DNA of 64,000 nt, from positions 62,001 to 126,000 of the forward strand of contig NZ_JAAOTJ010000009.1 in NCBI RefSeq assembly GCF_011297335.1, read 5' to 3'. The notes under the pieces were generated by a model. It saw only the letters and a program-made list of their open reading frames with translations. It was not told the origin of the DNA and made no database searches. The position numbers and the translations under genes are program-made. The stretch comes from Catellatospora methionotrophica (GTDB lineage Bacteria > Actinomycetota > Actinomycetes > Mycobacteriales > Micromonosporaceae). Positions 16,640-23,183 of this stretch are shown piece by piece (position 1 is the stretch's first letter; every line of letters begins with the position of its first letter).

Positions 16640-17860
16640 TTAGGCGGCGCCGATGACTTCGGCGAGTTGGCGTACGGCCCAGGTGACCTCGTCGGGCTCG
16701 ATGACCAGGGGCGGGGCCAGGCGGACCGTGGTGCCGTGGGTGTCCTTGGCGAGCATGCCCCGGGCCATCAGCTTTTCGGAGGCCTGGCGGCCGGTCATGA
16801 CGCCGGGGTCGATGTCGACGCCGGCCCACAGGCCGCGGCCGCGGACCGCGGTGACGCCCCGGCCCATCAGCGCGCGGAGCTGCTCGTGCAGCATCGCGCC
16901 GAGTTCGGCGGAGCGGCGCTGGTACTCGCCGGTCTCCAGTAGCTTGATGACCTCGATGCCGACGGCGCAGCTCAGTGGGTTGCCGCCGAACGTCGAGCCG
17001 TGCTGGCCGGGCTGGAGCACGCCGAGCACCTCGCGGCTGGCGGCGACCGCGGAGACGGGCACGATGCCGCCGCCGAGTGCCTTGCCCATGATGTGCATGT
17101 CGGGCTTGACGTCCTCGTGGTCCACGGCGAAGGTGCGCCCGGTGCGGGCCAGCCCGCTCTGGATCTCGTCGGCCAGGAACAGCACGTTGCGGCTGCTGCA
17201 CAGGGCGCGTACGCCGGACAGGTAGCCGTCCGGCGGGACCAGCACGCCGGCCTCGCCCTGGATCGGCTCCAGCAGCACGGCGACGGTGTAGTCGTCGATC
17301 GCCTCGGCCAGCGCCTCCAGGTCGCCGTACGCGACGATCTCGAAGCCCGGGGTGTACGGCCCGAAGTCGGCGCGCGCGTCGGCGTCGGTGGAGAAGCTGA
17401 TGATCGTGGTGGTGCGGCCGTGGAAGTTGTCCGCCGCCACGATGATCTTCGCCTGGCCGTCCGGGACGCCCTTGACCTGGTAGCCCCACTTGCGGGCGAC
17501 CTTGATCGCGGTCTCCACGGCCTCCGCGCCGGTGTTCATCGGCAGCACCAGGTCCTGGCCGGTCAGATCGGCCAGCCGGTGGCAGAACTCGGCGAACTGG
17601 TCGTGGATGAACGCGCGGCTGGTCAGCGTGAGCCGGTCGAGCTGGGCGTGCGCGGCGGCGATCAGCGCCGGGTGCCGGTGGCCGAAGTTCAGCGCCGAGT
17701 AGCCGGACAGGAAGTCCAGGTAGCGGCGGCCGTCCACGTCGGTGACCCAGCTGCCCTCGGCCTCGGTGATGACGACCGGCAGCGGATGGTAGTTGTGCGC
17801 CGTGTACCGCTCCGCCTCGTCTACCGCGTTCGGCGTACGGCTGTCGACGATCGAGTTCAT
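16640..17860 (-). CDS. rocD: Ornithine--oxo-acid aminotransferase
   Basis: PLP-dependent class III aminotransferase of 406 aa that converts ornithine plus 2-oxoglutarate to glutamate-5-semialdehyde and glutamate. Landmarks are SGYSALNFGHRHP near the N-terminus, NTGAEAVETAIKVARKWGY, the cofactor Asp in FLADEIQSGLARTG, and the PLP lysine in MGKALGGG. Length is normal for the OAT family. ATG 17860 is chosen over a longer frame because it overlaps the stop of the upstream hydrolase gene in ATGA and has GGAG 8 nt away. The two-gene operon implies arginine-derived ornithine as substrate. Confidence 0.93.
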   Translation of the reverse strand: MNSIVDSRTPNAVDEAERYTAHNYHPLPVVITEAEGSWVTDVDGRRYLDFLSGYSALNFGHRHPALIAAAHAQLDRLTLTSRAFIHDQFAEFCHRLADLTGQDLVLPMNTGAEAVETAIKVARKWGYQVKGVPDGQAKIIVAADNFHGRTTTIISFSTDADARADFGPYTPGFEIVAYGDLEALAEAIDDYTVAVLLEPIQGEAGVLVPPDGYLSGVRALCSSRNVLFLADEIQSGLARTGRTFAVDHEDVKPDMHIMGKALGGGIVPVSAVAASREVLGVLQPGQHGSTFGGNPLSCAVGIEVIKLLETGEYQRRSAELGAMLHEQLRALMGRGVTAVRGRGLWAGVDIDPGVMTGRQASEKLMARGMLAKDTHGTTVRLAPPLVIEPDEVTWAVRQLAEVIGAA

Positions 17861-18666
17861 GACCGTAGCTCCAGGGTGCAGCACTTGGGGCCACCACCGG
17901 CCAGGCGCAGCTCCGAGACGTCGACGCCGATCGGCTCGTAGCCGGCCTTGCGCAACTCCTCCGCGAGGTGGGTGGCCTGGACCGGCACCACGACGTTCTC
18001 GCCGTCGCTGACCGCGTTGAGTCCCAGCACCTCCGCATCCTCGATGTTAGCGATGACGGCGTTCGGGAACAGCTGACGCAGCACATTCTGGCTGCCGGGC
18101 GAGAACGCCTCGGGCAGGTACGCGATGTTGGCGGGCTTGCCGTCGGCGCCCGTCGACAGCACGGCGAGCGCGGTGTCGAGGTGGTAGAAGCGCGGGTCCA
18201 CGAGCTGCAGCGTGATCACGGGGCGGCCGAAGATCTCCTGGACCTCGGCGTGCGAGGCGTGCGCGGTGCGGAAGCCGGTGCCCGCCAGCACGTAGTCGCC
18301 CGCGAGCAGGATGTCGCCCTCGCCCTCGTTGACGTGCTTGGCGTCGTGCACCTCGAACCCGGCGCGGTCGGCCCAGTCACGGTAGGCCGGGCCCTCGTCG
18401 GCGCGCTCGGCGTGCCGGAACTGCGCCGTGAACATCTTGCCGTCGATCACCGTGCCGCCGTTGGCGGCGAAGACCATGTCGGGCAGGCCCGCGATGGGGT
18501 CGATGAGCTCGATCTGATGTCCCAGGCGCTCGTACGTGGCCTTGAGGCTCTCCCACTGGCTGATGGCCAGGGTGGTGTCGTACGGCGCGGCCGGGTCCAT
18601 CCAGGGGTTGATCTTATAGGTGACGGCGAAGTGGGTGGGCCGGCACATCAGAAAGCGCTTCTGCAT
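17857..18666 (-). CDS. Guanidine-modifying hydrolase (DDAH / arginine dihydrolase-like)
   Basis: Pentein-fold hydrolase of 269 aa, usually annotated dimethylarginine dimethylaminohydrolase. Visible catalytic landmarks are Asp63/Asn69 in LPDMVFAANGG, Glu114/Glu116 and Asp118 in NEGEGDIL, His162 in FYHLDTA, and the nucleophile Cys262 or Cys263 in GGGPKCCTLEL. The N-terminal YKINPWM motif and Asn69 resemble the catalytic domain of arginine dihydrolases (ArgZ/AgrE), which release ornithine and two ammonia. Its translationally coupled partner is ornithine aminotransferase, so an ornithine-forming activity would fit better than a citrulline-forming one; this is inference. The transcript looks leaderless (TAGCGT 7 nt before ATG). 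Confidence 0.85.
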   Translation of the reverse strand: MQKRFLMCRPTHFAVTYKINPWMDPAAPYDTTLAISQWESLKATYERLGHQIELIDPIAGLPDMVFAANGGTVIDGKMFTAQFRHAERADEGPAYRDWADRAGFEVHDAKHVNEGEGDILLAGDYVLAGTGFRTAHASHAEVQEIFGRPVITLQLVDPRFYHLDTALAVLSTGADGKPANIAYLPEAFSPGSQNVLRQLFPNAVIANIEDAEVLGLNAVSDGENVVVPVQATHLAEELRKAGYEPIGVDVSELRLAGGGPKCCTLELRS

Positions 18667-18673
18667 GGCCCTA

Positions 18674-18679
18674 ACGCTA
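18674..18679 (-). promoter_or_regulatory. Leaderless -10 (TAGCGT)
   Basis: TAGCGT ends 7 nt before the ATG at 18666 of the arginine/ornithine operon. Upstream, CATAA (18694-18698) and TTATG (18719-18723) form a loose dyad that might bind an Lrp-type regulator. Confidence 0.5.
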
Positions 18680-18878
18680 GAGGGGAAGATCGCAGCATAA
18701 CCATCATTCGCTCATGCTTATGACCTTGGTTTCTTGCGTAGTTGGCCCTGTCGACCAACGATCCGTTGCGTCAACCCCGGCAGGCGCTTTCCGGCCGGTC
18801 CTCCAGCTCCGACGGGGGCGCGCGTCCGCCCGTCAGCCCATCCGCGCTGGGCGGTTCCGGGCAACGCTGAACTGTCGT

Positions 18879-18884
18879 TAAAGT
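18879..18884 (+). promoter_or_regulatory. Leaderless -10 (TAAAGT)
   Basis: TAAAGT ends 7 nt before the ATG at 18892; no Shine-Dalgarno is present. Confidence 0.5.
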
Positions 18885-18891
18885 GCGGCGC

Positions 18892-19650
18892 ATGACTGAC
18901 AGCCAGAGAGTAGCGATCGTGACCGGCGCGGCCCGGGGCATCGGCGCGGCCACCGCCCAGCGCCTGGCCGCCGACGGGTTCGCCGTCGCCGCCGTCGACC
19001 TCACCGAGGACAACTGCGCCGACACCGTCGCCGCGATCACCAAGGCCGGTGGCCGGGCCATCGCGGTCGGCGCGGACGTGTCCGACTCCGCCGCCGTCGA
19101 CACCGCCGTGGCGCACGTCGCGGCGACCCTCGGCGCGCCGTCCGCGCTGGTCAACAATGCGGGCGTGCTGCGCGACAACCTGCTGTTCAAGATGAGCGAC
19201 GGCGACTGGGACACCGTGATGTCGGTGCACCTGCGGGGCGCGTTCCTGTGCAGCCGGGCGGTGCAGAAGCACATGGTCGAGCAGAAGTACGGCCGGATCG
19301 TGTCGCTGTCGAGCACGTCCGCGCTGGGCAACCGGGGCCAGGCCAACTACGCCGCCGCCAAGGCGGGCCTGCAGGGCTTCACCAAGACCCTGGCCATCGA
19401 GCTCGGCCCGTTCGGCATCACCGCGAACGCGGTCGCGCCGGGCTTCATCGTCACCGAGATGAACGCGGCCACCGCGGCGCGCGTCGGCGTCGACTTCGAG
19501 GCCTTCCAGGCCGCACGCGCGGCGGAGACCCCGGTCCGCCGGGTCGGCACCCCGGCCGACGTCGCCCACGCGATCTCGTACCTGGTCAGCGAGGGTGCCG
19601 GCTTCGTCACCGGTCAGGTGATCTACGTCGCGGGCGGCCCGCGCGGCTGA
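18892..19650 (+). CDS. FabG-like short-chain dehydrogenase/reductase
   Basis: Classical SDR of 252 aa, annotated 3-oxoacyl-ACP reductase type. The Rossmann glycine motif TGAARGIG (11-18), NNAG for the adenine pocket, the catalytic Ser in SLSSTSALG, and YxxxK (Tyr153, Lys157) are all present. The C-terminus ends with the usual SEGAGFVTGQVIYVAGG. SDRs of this form reduce beta-ketoacyl thioesters or simple ketones with NAD(P)H; the specific substrate is not determined here. It stands alone between a divergent operon and a hairpin, so it need not belong to fatty-acid synthesis. An in-frame GTG/ATG at 18883 is less likely given the -10 at 18879. Confidence 0.9.
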   Translation: MTDSQRVAIVTGAARGIGAATAQRLAADGFAVAAVDLTEDNCADTVAAITKAGGRAIAVGADVSDSAAVDTAVAHVAATLGAPSALVNNAGVLRDNLLFKMSDGDWDTVMSVHLRGAFLCSRAVQKHMVEQKYGRIVSLSSTSALGNRGQANYAAAKAGLQGFTKTLAIELGPFGITANAVAPGFIVTEMNAATAARVGVDFEAFQAARAAETPVRRVGTPADVAHAISYLVSEGAGFVTGQVIYVAGGPRG

Positions 19651-19659
19651 CCCGTCCGT

Positions 19660-19726
19660 CATAGACGGTGGCCTATCCCATCGAATTTTTGTAGATCGAA
19701 CTCGATGAGATAGGCCACCGTTTATG
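19660..19726. repeat. Long hairpin element, family 2, copy 2
   Basis: The left arm 19660-19684 (CATAGACGGTGGCCTATC...) pairs with 19702-19726 with two mismatches over 25 bp; the loop is 17 nt. Its reverse complement aligns along its whole length with the element at 16493-16553, including a shared GAGTTCGATCT core. It follows the SDR stop by 9 nt. Confidence 0.7.
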
Positions 19727-19745
19727 AAAAGTTACTTGGCAGTAT

Positions 19746-19761
19746 TGTGATCTAGCTCACG
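19746..19761. promoter_or_regulatory. CRP/GlxR-type binding site
   Basis: TGTGA-TCTAGC-TCACG matches the actinobacterial CRP consensus TGTGA-N6-TCACA at 9 of 10 positions. It lies 59 bp before the secreted hydrolase start at 19821. A second palindrome, GTTACC-TCTC-GGTAAC, follows at 19767-19782. Confidence 0.5.
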
Positions 19762-19766
19762 GCGTG

Positions 19767-19782
19767 GTTACCTCTCGGTAAC
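19767..19782. promoter_or_regulatory. GTTACC/GGTAAC palindrome
   Basis: Perfect 6-bp arms around TCTC in the promoter of the secreted hydrolase, immediately downstream of the CRP-like site. Candidate operator of unknown regulator. Confidence 0.35.
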
Positions 19783-19820
19783 TTTTTCGACGCAAGGCCG
19801 ACACCCCGTGAGGTCCCGCC

Positions 19821-21386
19821 GTGAGGAGAACCCTGTCCCTCCTGACGGTGGTCGTGCTGGCGCTCGTCACCTGGCCCGTCCCTGCCCAGGCCGCCGCCCC
19901 GACCACCGGCTTCCGCTTCGTGAACGTCACCGTCCCCGACGGGACCGTGCTCAAGGCGAACATCATCGAGCCGACCAGCCCCGGACGGCACCCGGCCGTC
20001 GTCTTCCCGGCCAGCTGGTCCCTGAACGACCTGGAGTACGTCGCCCAGGCCAACGCGCTGGCCCAGGGCGGCTACACCGTCCTGTCGTACACCCCGCGCG
20101 GCTGGTGGGCCTCCGGCGGTGAGATCGACACCGCGGGCCCGAAGGACATCGCCGACGCCTCCCGCATGATCGACTGGCTCGTCGCGAATACCACCGCCGA
20201 CCCGTCCCGCATCGGCATGGCGGGCGTCTCCTACGGGGCCGGGATCAGCCTGATCACCTCCGGCCACGACAGCCGGGTCCGCGCCGTGGCGGCCCTGTCC
20301 GGCTGGAGCGACCTGGTCGCCTCGCTGTACGGCGGGGACACCCGGCGGCTGCAGTCCTCGGCGCTGCTGGTCGGCACGGCGGCGCTGCTCGGCGACACCA
20401 GCGCCGAGTTCGACGCGGTCATCGGCGACTTCTACGCCAACCGGAACATCGCGGGCGTCAAGGCGTTCGCCCGGCTCCGCTCGGCGGGCACGTACCTCGC
20501 CGGGATCAACGCCAACCGCCCGGCGGTGCTGCTGGCCAACGGGTACGGCGACACGGTCTTCCCGCCGAACCAGCTCGTCGACTTCTACGGCGCGCTGGCG
20601 GGCCCGAAGCGGCTGGAGTTCGCGCCCGGCGACCACGCCATCCCCGAGCTGACCGGCCTGATCGGCCTGGACAACCACGTGTGGACCTCGGTGCGGCGCT
20701 GGTTCGACCGGCACCTGTCCGGCATCGCCAACGGGATCGACAGTGAGCCGCCGGTGGTGCTGCGCTCGCTGACCGGCGGGCCGGTGGAGGCGTACCCGGA
20801 CTGGGCCGCGACCGCCACCGCCACGAAGCGCTACGGCCTGGGCGAGGTGAACTGGCTGACCGGCACTGGACGGCTCGGTGGCGCGGCGACCAGTGGCTGG
20901 TCGCGGCGGACCTGGTTCAACGACGACACGGTCGCCGCGGGCGGCCTGGTGCTGCTGTCCAACGGGCTGCAGGCGCTGACCGGCATCCCTCCGACGATGT
21001 GGCTGCCCGCCGTCGACCGGGGCAACGCCGGGGTCTGGCTGGGCGACGAGGCCTCCAGTGCGGTACGCATCCGCGGCAGCGCGACCGTGCACGCCCGGTT
21101 CACCCCGACCGAGCGCAGCGGCACGCTCGTGGCCTACCTCTACGACGTGGACTGGGCCGGCACCGCGAAGCTGATCACCCACGCGCCGGTGTCGTGGCTG
21201 AACGGCACCGCCGACACCGCCCGCACGGTCGACGTCGCGCTGCCCGCGACCAGCTGGGACCTGCCCGCCGGGCACCGGCTCGCGCTGGTCGTCGACGGCC
21301 ACGACGGCCTCTACCTGGACGAGAACGGCTGGCTGGGCTCGGTCTCGTTCGCCGGTCAGTCGTGGGTGGACGTTCCGGTTCGCTGA
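19821..21386 (+). CDS. Secreted S15/CocE-type alpha/beta-hydrolase
   Basis: Exported serine hydrolase of 521 aa. A signal peptide (about 1-26, ending AQAAA) is followed by an alpha/beta-hydrolase domain of the X-Pro dipeptidyl-peptidase/CocE family. The nucleophile elbow is GVSYGAG with Ser137; the acid is probably the Asp in NGYGDTVFPPNQ and the base the His in FAPGDHAIPEL. The C-terminal 200 residues form a jelly-roll typical of PepX_C (VHARFTPTERSGTLVAYLYDVD). Family members cleave X-Pro peptides or acyl esters; the specificity is not predictable. The GTG at 19821 follows a TGAGG at 7-11 nt. The promoter carries a good CRP-like site, suggesting carbon or cAMP control. Confidence 0.87.
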   Translation: MRRTLSLLTVVVLALVTWPVPAQAAAPTTGFRFVNVTVPDGTVLKANIIEPTSPGRHPAVVFPASWSLNDLEYVAQANALAQGGYTVLSYTPRGWWASGGEIDTAGPKDIADASRMIDWLVANTTADPSRIGMAGVSYGAGISLITSGHDSRVRAVAALSGWSDLVASLYGGDTRRLQSSALLVGTAALLGDTSAEFDAVIGDFYANRNIAGVKAFARLRSAGTYLAGINANRPAVLLANGYGDTVFPPNQLVDFYGALAGPKRLEFAPGDHAIPELTGLIGLDNHVWTSVRRWFDRHLSGIANGIDSEPPVVLRSLTGGPVEAYPDWAATATATKRYGLGEVNWLTGTGRLGGAATSGWSRRTWFNDDTVAAGGLVLLSNGLQALTGIPPTMWLPAVDRGNAGVWLGDEASSAVRIRGSATVHARFTPTERSGTLVAYLYDVDWAGTAKLITHAPVSWLNGTADTARTVDVALPATSWDLPAGHRLALVVDGHDGLYLDENGWLGSVSFAGQSWVDVPVR

Positions 21387-21392
21387 GATGTA

Positions 21393-21453
21393 GATCGCTG
21401 TTTGCGGTCATGAACTGCGGTCCCACCGCAGGTCATGACCGCAAACGCTGATC
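21393..21453. repeat. Long hairpin element, family 1, copy 2 (inverted)
   Basis: A perfect 14-bp core, GTTTGCGGTCATGA (21400-21413) against 21433-21446, extends outward to GATC on both sides with mismatches. The loop holds CGGTCCCACCG. Its reverse complement aligns with 4477-4543, sharing GGTGGGACC, TGACC and AAACAGCGATC. It lies between convergent genes. Confidence 0.65.
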
Positions 21454-21484
21454 TTGCCCAGTGTCCGGGCGACGGAGCGCCGGT

Positions 21485-21898
21485 TCAGTCGGCGGTGCTG
21501 CCGCGCGGGGGCACCACCAGGGCGTAGATGACCAGGATGCAGAGCGCGATGTTGATCAGCGACCAGAACGGGTACACCGGCAGGTAGAGCATCTGCAGCA
21601 GGGCGGTCGCCCCGGCCAGGCCGATGCCCGCGCCGCGCGCCCACTCCTTGCCCGACCAGATACCCGCGCCGACGGCGATCAGCACCGCACCGAGCAGCAC
21701 ATGCAGCCAACCCCACGTATGCAGGTTGAAGATGTACAACTCGCCCTGGGTCGACGTGGCGTACGCGGCATACCGGTCGTTGGCGATCGCGAAGATGCCC
21801 TCCACCACGTTGAACACCCCCAGTAGCAGAATGAGCAGGCCGGCGAAGGACAGCCAGCCCGAGCCGATGCGCTCGGTCGCTTTCGCCACGGTCGACAT
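21485..21898 (-). CDS. DUF7144-type small membrane protein
   Basis: Integral membrane protein of 137 aa with four hydrophobic helices (about 15-35, 60-80, 88-106 and 110-130). It starts SGWLSFAGLLILLLGVFNVVEGI and has a central LHTWGWLHVLLGAVLIAVG motif, the pattern of a common actinobacterial family of unknown function distantly like HdeD repeats. ATG 21898 is preferred over a longer frame, since AAGGTGGG lies upstream and the preceding sequence is atypical. It follows the YibE/F gene after 85 bp on the same strand and may be cotranscribed. Confidence 0.8.
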   Translation of the reverse strand: MSTVAKATERIGSGWLSFAGLLILLLGVFNVVEGIFAIANDRYAAYATSTQGELYIFNLHTWGWLHVLLGAVLIAVGAGIWSGKEWARGAGIGLAGATALLQMLYLPVYPFWSLINIALCILVIYALVVPPRGSTAD

Positions 21899-21983
21899 AG
21901 CACCCACCTTCGTGCGAAACGGACGAAGCCCCTTCACGTTATCGTCGAATACCTGACCGATCGGGGCGAACGCCGGAAACACC

Positions 21984-23171
21984 TCAGGAGGCTCCGGGCG
22001 CGGGGTCGCCGGCGGCGTGGCGGTGCGAGCGGGCGATGGCCCAGGCGGCCAGCGCGGTCGTGATCGGAACGGCGGCGATGAGCCCGATGGTGCCCACGAC
22101 ACCGCGCACGATCTCGGCGGCCAGCACCTGCGTGGACAGCACGTCCCGGGTGCCGGTGCCCGCGGTGACCAGGAGCAGCATCAGCGGGAGCGACGCGCCC
22201 GCGTACGCCAGGATGATGGTGTTGACCACCGACGCGACGTGGGACCGGCCCACCTTGATCGCCGACCGGTAGAGCTGCCGGGCGTTCAGCGCGGGGTCGG
22301 CCAGGGACAGCTCGCCGACGATGGCGAGCTGGGTGATGGCGACGTCGTCGAGCACGCCGAGCGTGCCGATGATGATCCCGGCCAGCAGCAGGCCGCGCAG
22401 GTCCACCCCGGCCAGCACGTTGGCCAGGATCGCCGCCTCGTCGCTGCCGGAGCCGGTCAGATGCAGCAGGTTCGTGGTGAGCAGGCCGAGCAGGCCGGTC
22501 AGCACCAGCGCGGCCAGCGTGCCGAGCAGCGCCATGGACGTGCCCACGCTGACGCCGTGCGTCAGGTAGATCACCGCGAACATGATGGCGGCCGACCCGA
22601 CGATCGCCACCCACAGCGGCGGCTCGCCGCGCACGATCGCGGGCAGGATGAAGCCCAGCAGCACCGCGAAGCTGACCACCAGCCCGACCAGGCTGGCCAC
22701 GCCGCGCCAGCGGGCGAACGCGATCACCGCGGCGGCGAACAGCGCGACCAGCGCCAGCAGCCAGCCCCACCGGTCGTGGTCGACCACCGCGTAGCGCTGC
22801 CCGCCCTCGGCGTCGACCGAGCCGATCAGCACCACGTCGTCGCCGACGCCCACGACCGGGGCGCTCGGCCCGCTCGGCACCACCGCGTCCACGACGGTGT
22901 CGCCGATACGCACCTGCGCGGTCCCGCAGTCGCCGCCCGGCTGCGCCGGGACCTCGCGCGGGCAGGCCGGGGTCGCCGAGACGATCTCGCCGTGCAGCCG
23001 CTGCGCGGTGTCGGAGGCCTGCTGCGGGGACTGCCCGCGCGGCCACAGCACGACCAGCCCGACCAGGGTCGCCACGACCAGCGGCACGATGATCGCGGTG
23101 ACGATCCGCCGCAGCTCGGCCGGGGCAGGCGGCAGCGACTCGCCAGGCTCGTGACTGTGTCCGGCCCCCAT
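21984..23171 (-). CDS. YibE/F-family membrane protein
   Basis: Polytopic membrane protein of 395 aa. A first helix (about 24-44) is followed by an extracytoplasmic domain of about 80 residues with a Cys pair (ACPREVPAQPGGDCGTAQV). Seven or eight helices follow with the YibE/F signature region GVLDDVAITQLAIVGEL and HVASVVNTIILAYAGASLPLML. The biochemical role is unknown, although a transport function is often assumed. The ATG at 23171 lies 9 nt after the stop of the upstream gene and has no ribosome binding site. A TAGGTT ending 6 nt before it overlaps that stop, so it may have its own leaderless transcript. Confidence 0.9.
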   Translation of the reverse strand: MGAGHSHEPGESLPPAPAELRRIVTAIIVPLVVATLVGLVVLWPRGQSPQQASDTAQRLHGEIVSATPACPREVPAQPGGDCGTAQVRIGDTVVDAVVPSGPSAPVVGVGDDVVLIGSVDAEGGQRYAVVDHDRWGWLLALVALFAAAVIAFARWRGVASLVGLVVSFAVLLGFILPAIVRGEPPLWVAIVGSAAIMFAVIYLTHGVSVGTSMALLGTLAALVLTGLLGLLTTNLLHLTGSGSDEAAILANVLAGVDLRGLLLAGIIIGTLGVLDDVAITQLAIVGELSLADPALNARQLYRSAIKVGRSHVASVVNTIILAYAGASLPLMLLLVTAGTGTRDVLSTQVLAAEIVRGVVGTIGLIAAVPITTALAAWAIARSHRHAAGDPAPGAS

Positions 23172-23177
23172 GAGCCG

Positions 23178-23183
23178 AACCTA
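23178..23183 (-). promoter_or_regulatory. Leaderless -10 (TAGGTT) overlapping upstream stop codon
   Basis: TAGGTT ends 6 nt before the ATG at 23171; its TAG is the stop codon of the preceding gene. There is no Shine-Dalgarno for the YibE/F gene. Confidence 0.4.
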
